In this document: positions 46,101 through 53,065 of the stretch, one piece after another
How positions within the stretch are numbered: position 1 is the stretch's first letter
Layout of the letters: each line of letters opens with the position of its first letter
Assembly: GCF_965219595.1 (NCBI RefSeq)
Contig: NZ_OZ244781.1
Location: 2,852,001 to 2,916,000, forward strand
Length of the DNA: 64,000 bases
DNA from: Poriferisodalis sp022821985
GTDB taxonomy: Bacteria > Actinomycetota > Acidimicrobiia > Acidimicrobiales > Poriferisodalaceae
Direction of reading: 5' to 3'
Translations under genes and position numbers: made by a program
Notes under the pieces: model-generated
What the model was told of the DNA's origin: nothing
What the model saw: the letters and a program-made list of their open reading frames with translations, nothing else
Databases searched by the model: none

Positions 46101-46412
46101 GCGTCGGCGGGCGAGGGCGGCACGCTGACGTTCACGGTGACGCTCAGCCCCGCCAGCGACCGCTACGTGTGGGTGCACTACTACGCGCGGCCCGGGCACG
46201 GGGCTGCGTTCTCGGCGACCTTCACAGACTTCGCCCAGGCCTACGGGATGCTGACCTTCAGACCCGGCGAGACAACCAAGACCGTCACCGTGGCAGCGGT
46301 CGACGACAGCCGAACCGAAGACGACGAGACGTTCACAGTCGTCCTGTACTCCGCGGTCCAAGCAGCAGTCGCCGACGGCGAAGGCGTCGGCACCATCACC
46401 GACAACGACTGA
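41544..46412 (+). CDS. giant secreted GLUG / Calx-beta repeat protein (protein C)
   Basis: 1622 aa from ATG 41544 (MLMPRRFTGLVVASVAVVLV), a signal peptide identical to protein B. The first 520 residues closely follow protein B. A GLUG-type region comes next ('YDIDDDGLIEICNLAQLNAI', 'GLFGIIGHGAHVRNFGL', 'YATGDVTGKSIAGGLLG', ending 'TSTQYPVLKYC'). Then five Calx-beta units with two helical cysteine modules (CDTADAISRARAAF and CVPSLPWDAVTVAV) and no PPC-like module. It ends at GTITDND. It looks like a shorter sibling of protein B, differing mainly in the number and order of C-terminal modules. No enzymatic domain recognised; likely a secreted adhesin. Confidence 0.82.
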   Translation: MLMPRRFTGLVVASVAVVLVALSLSPVGASAGLASVQASVLPDAGAGKDPCPVPAEGRLRSDAECDVVVRLVNNSSAVSTFSISESGAAGALDESVFSPSLPGKSRLGECPCEVTVAANSSATFGLRVEVGDVTPGWYTSRVRVHRLHTGGRLLASFQVKIDEVGADWDVTVSRGSLSLAEADDPDSAGAWEHQAAYSVRLTEEPSGDVTVTPVSADASVVAVSGALTFTAADWQTPKTVTVTAVDDDIANVGDRHASIRHDVSGVGVGDVTADDVAVVVADDDIRGVSVSAGTLALDEADDPDTGGVLEHRGAYTVRLTSEPAGGDVTVGLASGDTSVATVTPATLKFTSADWGIPQTVTVTAVDDSTDTASGRQTSIAHTVTSTGDYAGMTAADVAVTVGPLRIDPCTTDTGGDYDIDDDGLIEICNLAQLNAIRWDLNGDGAADVYPPDKDGVTGHDPDGTTKHAAAFPNAITNMGCPTGGCAGYELSADLDFDTNANGRADTGDDYWNNGLGWHPLIGGAKINSARERYRFWHHAVAGGIVECCGYFPNPRARMFTAEFEGNGRTIANLYINDPVLDYVGLFGIIGHGAHVRNFGLTAPNADSKVVGGARVGALAGDIERGRVSGVYSDIDVSGERKVGGLAGSIWRFGFMIESYATGDVTGKSIAGGLLGVLSWSGVAAVYATGDVTVEVDEGGGLAGYRADGHLRAAYATGSVSYTGAHSSPGRRIGGLVGGYAHWWTKSWMRANYATGRVSSPNAEITSGGLTGGCKLSKRERSEGANYWDVEATGMATSPDCGMGYTTAQLQAPTGYTGIYADWNVDVNVGSYHGSFLGPGDDPWDFGTSTQYPVLKYCAEKPGIETPDGQPYCPLQPGNQRDPSSGQVETDSSPVVNVAAATDISEGQSAAFIIAANPNPSADLPVNISVTAGGDYGVTVETTTVTIPADGSYTLSVATTDDNVDEDDGTVTVTIDTGTGYTVSATAGTATVAVADDDVAPCDTADAISRARAAFAWHVDNNGGNEALFWQILAYLGADPMPAPPGGTVPASTTPEAVRTFSGGKSWPGWVQINAAMQCHTPPPVVSIAAGADVDEGDVAVFTVSAVPAPSAALDVSVAVTETGDFGVSPGSRIVTIPASGTATLTVATANDSVDEPDGSVTATVGAGTGYTVSATAGAASVAVADDDVPPPSVCVPSLPWDAVTVAVVTGWRGELSHAAHQQRWDRVLAALGVDTGETAMTVADAQAVKARIDNSRWDRTVRTLEAMAQCGTDPPPAPAVDPEVSIAAGGGITEGGDAAFTVTADPAPTAALTVEVTVAQAGDFGVTTGSQSVTVPTGGSVTLTVATANDTADEPDGSVTATVGAGSGYTISAAAGTATVAVADDDDPPPPVAVPEVSITAGGGVTEGGDAVFTVTAVPAPSAALTVEVTVSQSGDFGVSSGSRTVTVPTTGSVTLTVATTGDSADELDGSVTVTIGAGSGYTVSQLAGTASVGVADDDDPPPPPPPVVNAVPSLSISDASAGEGGTLTFTVTLSPASDRYVWVHYYARPGHGAAFSATFTDFAQAYGMLTFRPGETTKTVTVAAVDDSRTEDDETFTVVLYSAVQAAVADGEGVGTITDND

Positions 46413-46548
46413 GATCCCGTACTGCCATCACCGGAAGGCCTCGTTTGGGAGGCGGCTACTCGTGGCGTGTCATGAGCACGTAACCGCATGCCTTGGTGCC
46501 ATCGGCGGCTGCTTGGGTGCCGGAGCCGGGTGTGGTGGAATGGCGGTG

Positions 46549-49500
46549 ATGGGTCGCGCAAGATGGGTCGGCGGGGTGGTGTTGTTGGCGTGCTGCGCGG
46601 CTGCGGTTGTGCTTTTTGGGCGACCCCCCCCCGACGTTGGGCCGGTGTCCCACCCGTATGAGCTGACCCAGCAGGACGAGGGGCAGCTCGACCGCCACCA
46701 TGCCGACGCCGTCTCCCGATGCACGGGCAGGCCTGCCAAGTGGCGAGATCGTTTGTCGGGCTGTCAGTGGTATCTGAGCGACAGCAGGGCTGGGGTGTTC
46801 GACGTCAATGTCGAGCCGGCGTGGGGGGCGACGCTGGGCGAGGGCGTGACGGCGCTGGTGGTGGATTATCCGGTCGATTATCGCCATGAGGATCTGCGCG
46901 ACAACATGGATCCGGCCGACTCGCCGGGGCTGACCGAGGCCGCGGTGGTGGGCTCCGACACGAGTCACGGCACCTCCATGGCGAGCATCATCGCAGCGCG
47001 TGACAACGCTGTCGGCTTTCGGGGTGTCGCGCCGCGGGCTGCGCTGACCTGGAGGAGCATCAACTCCGTCGAGATTCACAGCTATCTCGCTGTAGACGAC
47101 GCGAACACTTGGAGCACGTGTGTCGAGGTGGTCGACGCGGACGGCTCGGTGGCTGGTGCGTGGGTGCCGGGTTGCGAGTCGTACAGGGGAGCACCGGCGC
47201 CTGCGCAGTACTACACGTTCACGTTGGACTCCGAGTCGCAGGTGACGATAGAACTGCAATCAAGCAGCGGCTCCAATCTGTATGTGCGCAACGGCTACGC
47301 GCTGTCTGGCGGGTGGATCGCTCACGACTACGGCTTCAAGCGCAACTCACGGGTCAGTCGCACGTTGCCTGCGGGGGTGTACACGATCGAGGCGACGACG
47401 TACCTAGCCGAGCGCAGCACAGGCTCGTTCACGCTTCAGGTCGCCGGCTTGGACGGCGTTTCGGTGCCTGACGCCATCGAGTCGGGGCGCAGGTGGGCGC
47501 CGGTGTGGGACTCGCTGCTGGAAGCCGCTGTGGTCAACCGCAGCTACGGCCCTGCTAACTACACCCGCCCGTACAAGGATGAGAGCGGCGGTCTGGGGCA
47601 TCTTCCTGAATATGAGGTCTACGACACGATGGCCGAGTTCGGCTTCGACGGTCGGGGCACGCTGAATGTGGTGTCGGGCGGCAAGACGTTTCCTGTGCCG
47701 GGGCTGGTGTTCTGGGCGACGCTGGCCGAGGAGCGCAGCCATCCCGCGGTGGTCGCGGCGTGCGCCACCGACCGGAACGGCCGGCGGGACGCTCGGTCCA
47801 ACACGAGCATCGAGGGTCCGAATCTGTGGGTGTGCGCGCCGGTCGGCGGCATGGTGTATGCGATCTTGGGTGACCGCTACTACCTGAGCACGGGCACTCC
47901 GTCGAGTCCGGCGACGGCTTTGGTGTCGGGCGTGGCTGCGCTGGTGCGCAGCATCGACGCCAGCCTGTCATGGCGCGACGTGAAGCTGATATTGGCCGCA
48001 TCCGCGCAGCACAACGACCCCGGCGACGCGGGCTGGCAGCAGGGCGCTGCGGTGTACGGTGCGGCCCAGCAGAACTACCGCTATCACCACAGCTACGGGT
48101 TCGGTGTCGTCGACGCGGGCGCCGCGGTGCAGCTTGCGCAGAACTGGCGGTACCTGCCCGAGTACCGCAGCGAGCACATATCGGCGCCGATGCTGTCACC
48201 GGCGCCGGCCGTCCCTGACGACGGCAGCACGGTCGCTGCCGATCTCGCTGTTGATCCTGAGATCGATTTCGTGGAGTACGTCGAAGCCCATCTCGTGCTG
48301 GACGCGCCGTGGTTCCGCGATCTCGAGGTGGAGCTGGAGTCCCCGTCGGGCACCGTGTCGACGCTGAGTGTCCCGGTCGGCGACATCACCAACCCGGCCT
48401 TGGCCAAGTATGACTGCAAGCAGGCGTCGGAGTGCGGCATCTCGGGCAGCTTCCGGTTCGGCACAGCGGCCCATCTGGGCGAGGACCCCGCCGGCACCTG
48501 GACGCTGCGACTGGCCGACCGGCGGCCCAACGGCGGCGCCAACACGCTGGAGTCGTGGTCGCTGCGATTCTTCGGCCACAAGTCCTCGGACCCGACCCCG
48601 AACCTCACCCCCTCGCCCACCTTCGGGCCGTGGCCGCAGGTATCGATAGCCGCCGGCGCCGACATCACTGAAGGCGACGACGTGACGTTCACCATCACCG
48701 CTGATCCCGCGCCGTCGGAGGCGTTGGACGTGACCCTGTCGGTCACGGCGGCGGGCGATTTCGGTGTTTCGCCGGGTTCGCGTCAGGTGACGGTCCCCAC
48801 GACCGGTACCGCCACGCTCACGGTGTCGACGACCGGCGACTCGGCTGATGAGGCTGACGGGTCGGTGACGGCGACGGTCGTCAGCGGTTCGGGGTATTCG
48901 GTGTCGCAGTCGGCGGGTTCGGCGTCGGTGGCGGTGGCTGATGACGATGTTGCGCCGTGTGACACTGCAACGGCTATCAGTCGGGCGCGTGCTGCGTTCG
49001 TGTGGCACACCGACAACGATGGCGGCAACGAGGTTTGGTTCTGGCAGATCCTGGCGTATCTGGGCGCGGATCCGATGCCCGCGCGGCCGGGCGGCGGTGT
49101 TCTGGCCTCGACCACTCCTGAGGCGGTGAGGGCGTTCAGCGACGGCAAGACATGGTCCGGCTGGGCGCCGATCAACGCGGCCATGAGCTGCCACACCCCG
49201 CCGCCTGTGGTGAGCATCGCGGCGGGTGCTGATGTCGGCGAGGGCGGTGATGCGACTTTCACGGTGTCTGCGGTTCCGGCGCCGTCGGCCGCTTTGGATG
49301 TGACGGTGGGGGTGGCCCAGATAGGCGATTTTGGTGTGCCGGCGGGGTCGCACACGGTTACGGTTCCGGTGTCGGGCAGCGCCACGTTCGCCGTGGCCAC
49401 GACTGATGACTCCGCAGACGAGGTCGACGGGTCGGTCACCGTGACGGTCGCCGCTGGCTCCGGCTACACGGTGTCCGCGGCTGCGGGCACGGCTGCGGTT

Positions 49501-52173
49501 GCGGTGACCGATGACGATGTGCCCAAGGTCAGCATCGCGGCGGGGGCCCGGGTCACCGAGGGCGGGGACGCCACGTTCGCGGTGTCTGTTGTTCCGGTGC
49601 CGTTTTCGCCGCTGACTGTGGGAGTGACGGTTTCGCAGTCGGGTGATTTTGGTGTGTTGCCGGGTTCGTACACGGTGACGGTTCCCACGACCGGGTCTGC
49701 CACGCTCGCCGTGTCAACGACCGGCGACTCGGCTGATGAGGCTGACGGGTCGGTGACGGCGACGGTCGTCAGCGGTTCGGGCTATTCGGTGTCGCAGTCG
49801 GCGGGTTCGGCGTCGGTTGCGGTGGCTGATGACGATGATGAGGTGCGGGTGGCCGATCGGTGTGTGGGGGCGTTGTCGGGTGACGGGAGCGTGAGCGGGG
49901 TGTGGGCTGCGGGCTGCGGTTCGTCGGCGCGTGCAGGCCGCCTTGCGCGGTTCCTTTCGTTCTCGTTGGACAGCCCGAGCCGAGTGACGGTCAATCTGAA
50001 GTCGTCGGCGGACACGTATCTGTATCTGCGCCGCGGTGTGGGCCAGAGGTCGGGTGCTGCGTTGGCGTCCGACGACGACGGCGGCAGCGGGTACAACTCG
50101 CGGATCAGCCGACAGCTCGCGGCGGGCGGTTACACGATCGAGGCGACGACCTATCACTCGTCGACGGGAGGGTCGTTCACGCTGACGGTCGCTGGCATCG
50201 GGACCCAGACCGTGGTGCCCCCGGATCCTGTGGTGAGCATCGCGGCAGGCGGCGGGGTGACTGAGGGCAGTGATGCGACGTTCACGGTGACTGCGGACCC
50301 GGTGCCGTCGGCGGCGCTGGACGTGACCGTGGCGGTCACAGCGGCGGGCGACTTCGGCGTCTCGCCGGGATCGCACACCGTCACGGTTCCCTCGTCGGGC
50401 AGCGCCACCCTCACCGTCGCCACAGTCGGCGACTCGGTCGACGAGGCTGACGGGTCGGTCACGGCGACGGTCAGTGCTGGCAGCGGCTACACGGTCTCGG
50501 CCACAGCCGGGGCGGCGTCGGTCGCGGTCGCCGATGACGATGTGCCGCCGCCGACGGTGTGCGTGCCGTCTTTGCCGTCTGACGCGGTGACGGTGTCTGA
50601 GGTGACTGGCTGGCGCGGCGAGCTCTCTCATGCTGCGCATCGGCAGCGCTGGGACCGGGTGCTGGCCGCGTTGGGGGTGGACACTGGCGAGACGGCGATG
50701 ACCGTGGCTGACGCGCAGGCGGTCAAGGCGCGGATCGACAATGCCCGCTGGGACCGCACCGTGCGCACGCTGCAGGCCATGGCGCAATGCGACAGCGACC
50801 CGCCGCCTGCGGCCGTTCCTGAGGTGAGCATCACAGCAGGCGGTGGGGTCACCGAGGGCGGCGACGCGACGTTCACGATCATCGCCGACCCCGCACCCAC
50901 GGCACCGCTGACGGTGAATGTCGCAGTGGCGCAGTCGGGCGACTTCGGTGTCATGACCGGTTCGCAGTCGGTCACGGTCCCCACGTCGGGCAGCGCCACC
51001 CTCACGGTGGCGACAACAAACGACAGCACCGACGAGGCCGACGGGTCGGCCACCGTCACGATCAACGGCGGCACCGGCTACACCGTGTCGTCCGCCGCGG
51101 GCACAGCGTCGGTCGGGGTGGCCGATGACGACGACCCGCCGCCTCCGCCGCCTGCGGTGGACCCTGTGGTGAGCGTCACCGCCGTCGGCGGGGTGACTGA
51201 GGGCAGCGACGCGACGTTCACGGTCACTGCTGTTCCGGTGCTGTCTTCGCCGCTGACAGTGACAGTGACCGTGTCCCAGTCGGGCGACTTCGGCGTCACG
51301 ACCGGTTCGCAGTCGGTCACGATCCCCACCTCGGGCAGCGCCACCTTCACCGCGGCGACGACGAACGACAGCGCCGACGAGGCCGACGGGTCGGTCACCG
51401 TCACGATCAACGGCGGTACCGGCTATACCGTGTCCCAGTCGGCGGGCACAGCGTCGGTGGCGGTGGCCGATGACGACGACCCGCCTCCGCCGCCTGCGGT
51501 GGACCCTGTGGTGAGCGTCACGGCCGGCGGCGGGGTGACTGAGGGCGGCGACGCGACGTTCACGGTCACTGCTGACCCTGCGCCGTCGGCGGCTTTGGCG
51601 GTGGAGGTGACCATCGCTCAGACCGGCGATCACGGCGTAGCCGCCGGCACGCGTCAAGTGACCATCCCGACGTCGGGCACCGTCACCCTGACCGTCGCCA
51701 CCGTCAACGACAGCACCGACGAGGCCGACGGCACGGTCACGGCGACGGTGGGCTCGGGCAGCGGCTACACCGTGTCGACCGCCAGCGGGTCGGCGACGGT
51801 CGCGGTGGCCGATGACGACGACCCGCCGCTGAACGCGACGCCGTCGTTGTCGATCAGCGATGCGTCGGCGGGCGAGGGCGGCACGCTGACGTTCACGGTG
51901 ACGCTCAGCCCCGCCAGCGGGCGTTATGTGTGGGTGCACTATTACGCGCGGCCCGCGTTCGGGGCCGCGCTGTCGGCGACCTTCGCGGACTTCGCGCAGG
52001 CCTACGGGATGCTGACCTTCAGTCCCGGCGAGACAACCAAGACCATCACCGTGGCAGCGGTCGACGACAGCAGCCCAGAAGACGACGAGACGTTCAGAGT
52101 CGTCCTGTACTCCGCAGCCCAAGCAGCAGTCGCCGACGGCGAAGGCATCGGCACCATCACCGACAACGACTGA
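46549..52173 (+). CDS. giant kexin-like subtilase with P-domain and Calx-beta repeats (protein D)
   Basis: 1874 aa from ATG 46549 (ATG 46540 possible). A hydrophobic N-terminus (VVLLACCAAAVVLFG) contains a lipobox-like LLAC. Catalytic residues of an S8 kexin-type protease: Asp106 (VVDYPVDYRHEDL), His140 (SHGTSMASIIAA), Asn330 (VVNRSYG) and Ser453 within GTPSSPATALVSGVAAL, an unusual serine context. A PPC-like module of about 115 residues (47107-47460) is inserted between His and Asn. A proprotein-convertase P-domain ends 'DPAGTWTLRLADRRPNGGAN'. Then eight Calx-beta units, one PPC-like and two helical cysteine modules, ending GTITDND. A C9 run at 46624-46632 encodes PPP near the N-terminus and could slip. 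Confidence 0.82.
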   Translation: MGRARWVGGVVLLACCAAAVVLFGRPPPDVGPVSHPYELTQQDEGQLDRHHADAVSRCTGRPAKWRDRLSGCQWYLSDSRAGVFDVNVEPAWGATLGEGVTALVVDYPVDYRHEDLRDNMDPADSPGLTEAAVVGSDTSHGTSMASIIAARDNAVGFRGVAPRAALTWRSINSVEIHSYLAVDDANTWSTCVEVVDADGSVAGAWVPGCESYRGAPAPAQYYTFTLDSESQVTIELQSSSGSNLYVRNGYALSGGWIAHDYGFKRNSRVSRTLPAGVYTIEATTYLAERSTGSFTLQVAGLDGVSVPDAIESGRRWAPVWDSLLEAAVVNRSYGPANYTRPYKDESGGLGHLPEYEVYDTMAEFGFDGRGTLNVVSGGKTFPVPGLVFWATLAEERSHPAVVAACATDRNGRRDARSNTSIEGPNLWVCAPVGGMVYAILGDRYYLSTGTPSSPATALVSGVAALVRSIDASLSWRDVKLILAASAQHNDPGDAGWQQGAAVYGAAQQNYRYHHSYGFGVVDAGAAVQLAQNWRYLPEYRSEHISAPMLSPAPAVPDDGSTVAADLAVDPEIDFVEYVEAHLVLDAPWFRDLEVELESPSGTVSTLSVPVGDITNPALAKYDCKQASECGISGSFRFGTAAHLGEDPAGTWTLRLADRRPNGGANTLESWSLRFFGHKSSDPTPNLTPSPTFGPWPQVSIAAGADITEGDDVTFTITADPAPSEALDVTLSVTAAGDFGVSPGSRQVTVPTTGTATLTVSTTGDSADEADGSVTATVVSGSGYSVSQSAGSASVAVADDDVAPCDTATAISRARAAFVWHTDNDGGNEVWFWQILAYLGADPMPARPGGGVLASTTPEAVRAFSDGKTWSGWAPINAAMSCHTPPPVVSIAAGADVGEGGDATFTVSAVPAPSAALDVTVGVAQIGDFGVPAGSHTVTVPVSGSATFAVATTDDSADEVDGSVTVTVAAGSGYTVSAAAGTAAVAVTDDDVPKVSIAAGARVTEGGDATFAVSVVPVPFSPLTVGVTVSQSGDFGVLPGSYTVTVPTTGSATLAVSTTGDSADEADGSVTATVVSGSGYSVSQSAGSASVAVADDDDEVRVADRCVGALSGDGSVSGVWAAGCGSSARAGRLARFLSFSLDSPSRVTVNLKSSADTYLYLRRGVGQRSGAALASDDDGGSGYNSRISRQLAAGGYTIEATTYHSSTGGSFTLTVAGIGTQTVVPPDPVVSIAAGGGVTEGSDATFTVTADPVPSAALDVTVAVTAAGDFGVSPGSHTVTVPSSGSATLTVATVGDSVDEADGSVTATVSAGSGYTVSATAGAASVAVADDDVPPPTVCVPSLPSDAVTVSEVTGWRGELSHAAHRQRWDRVLAALGVDTGETAMTVADAQAVKARIDNARWDRTVRTLQAMAQCDSDPPPAAVPEVSITAGGGVTEGGDATFTIIADPAPTAPLTVNVAVAQSGDFGVMTGSQSVTVPTSGSATLTVATTNDSTDEADGSATVTINGGTGYTVSSAAGTASVGVADDDDPPPPPPAVDPVVSVTAVGGVTEGSDATFTVTAVPVLSSPLTVTVTVSQSGDFGVTTGSQSVTIPTSGSATFTAATTNDSADEADGSVTVTINGGTGYTVSQSAGTASVAVADDDDPPPPPAVDPVVSVTAGGGVTEGGDATFTVTADPAPSAALAVEVTIAQTGDHGVAAGTRQVTIPTSGTVTLTVATVNDSTDEADGTVTATVGSGSGYTVSTASGSATVAVADDDDPPLNATPSLSISDASAGEGGTLTFTVTLSPASGRYVWVHYYARPAFGAALSATFADFAQAYGMLTFSPGETTKTITVAAVDDSSPEDDETFRVVLYSAAQAAVADGEGIGTITDND
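46624..46632 (+). repeat. C9 homopolymer at the start of protein D
   Basis: Nine cytosines encode three prolines (residues 26-28) just after the hydrophobic signal segment. Loss or gain of one C would end translation early, so the tract could make expression phase-variable. Confidence 0.6.
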
Positions 52174-52186
52174 CAGGCGAGCTGAG

Positions 52187-52249
52187 TCAGTAGATGCCGG
52201 GAACGATGCGGTACGGGACCCGCTCGCGGTATTCGGCCCATTTCTCGGG
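52187..52249 (-). pseudogene. 3' fragment of a third ERG4/ERG24-type reductase gene
   Basis: Reads on the minus strand as PEKWAEYRERVPYRIVPGIY then stop, nearly the same as the last 20 codons of 53066-54199. The match ends abruptly at 52249, next to the tRNA-Val 3' half. Confidence 0.8.
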
Positions 52250-52254
52250 ATCGT

Positions 52255-52300
52255 CCTTACAAGGAGGGCGTCGCAGATTCGAATCCTGCAGCGCCCACCA
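52255..52300 (+). other. tRNA-Val 3' half (possible attachment-site core)
   Basis: 46 bp from the anticodon loop (CCTTACAAGG) to the encoded CCA, matching tRNA-Val 41410-41455 with three changes. The 5' half is missing. A 3' half starting at the anticodon loop is the usual footprint of tRNA-targeted integration. Plain recombination is the alternative. Confidence 0.7.
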
Positions 52301-52355
52301 ACGCCAGTTCCTCGATAATCGGTGGTGGATGCTTAGGTCGTCTGAATACTAGAGT

Positions 52356-52607
52356 ATGAAAAGATCAGTAGGCAATTCCGAAAGTTATGGCATGCGAGTT
52401 TCTGAGCGAGGTCAAATCACGATCCCCAAGGGTTTGCGGGACCGCTTTGGGCTGAGTCACAACGTCGAGGTGGAGCTCACTCCCACTCAAGGAGGGCTCC
52501 TCATTCAGAAGCGGACGGTCGCACTGCATCCGGTCGAAAGAGTGTTTGCCATCATCAGCGGCGATCTCAGCACCGATGATTACATCGAGGAGATCAGGGG
52601 ACGGTGA
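52356..52607 (+). CDS. AbrB/MazE-family antitoxin
   Basis: 83 aa from ATG 52356; ATG 52392 (MRVSERGQ) is a possible shorter start. SpoVT-AbrB swapped-hairpin DNA-binding domain: 'MRVSERGQITIPKGLRDRFGLSHNVEVEL'. The C-terminal tail (DLSTDDYIEEIRGR) likely binds and blocks the toxin. It overlaps the PIN toxin by 4 bp (GTGA), a classic type II arrangement. The palindrome ATAC-TAGA-GTAT (52346-52357) at the 5' end is a likely autoregulatory operator. Confidence 0.88.
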   Translation: MKRSVGNSESYGMRVSERGQITIPKGLRDRFGLSHNVEVELTPTQGGLLIQKRTVALHPVERVFAIISGDLSTDDYIEEIRGR

Positions 52608-52999
52608 TCACTGCCGTCGACACCAGCGTCCTGCTGGACGTTTTTCGTGCCGATAAACGGCATGGACCAGAATCGCGGGAACGCCTGAAGGCGGCGTACG
52701 ACGCCGGTGCCGTCGTCATCTGCGACATCGTGTATGCCGAACTCGTGCCAGCGTTCGGCGGCCGTGCACTGCTGGATGAGACGTTGGAGCAGATCAACAC
52801 TGTGCTGTCTCCAATCACCACTGACATCGCCTATGAGGCAGGGCTGCGCTGGCAGCGGTACCGTCAGGCTGGCGGACCGCGTGAACGGATCATCACCGAT
52901 TTCCTGATCGGCGCCCATGCCGTGAGCGCAGCCGACAAGTTCCTGACGCGCGACCGCGGCTTCTATTCGACCTACTTCCCCGAACTGTCCGCCGACTAG
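52604..52999 (+). CDS. VapC-type PIN-domain ribonuclease toxin
   Basis: 131 aa from GTG 52604. The PIN-domain acidic residues are present: Asp6 in AVDTSVLLD, Glu near 46 in VYAEL, Asp near 98 in ITDFLIGAHA, Asp near 117 in TRDRGFY. VapC toxins cleave specific tRNAs or rRNA with Mg2+ when freed from antitoxin. The pair sits at the right edge of the giant-protein island, where stabilisation modules are common. Antitoxins of VapC are often AbrB-like, as here. Confidence 0.9.
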   Translation: MITAVDTSVLLDVFRADKRHGPESRERLKAAYDAGAVVICDIVYAELVPAFGGRALLDETLEQINTVLSPITTDIAYEAGLRWQRYRQAGGPRERIITDFLIGAHAVSAADKFLTRDRGFYSTYFPELSAD

Positions 53000-53065
53000 C
53001 GGGATGCGCCGTTGGCGACTTGAACCAGCCGGCGGTCGAGATCACTGCCGCCGAGCGCCCCCGGC

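Noticed and set aside
49714..52122. Very long antisense open frames inside the giant genes (also 30294-31817, 37993-40128, 44934-46361 on the minus strand)
   Set aside because: They mirror the repeat periodicity and GC-rich third positions of the sense genes and consist of Arg/His/Asp-rich low-complexity sequence with no domains.
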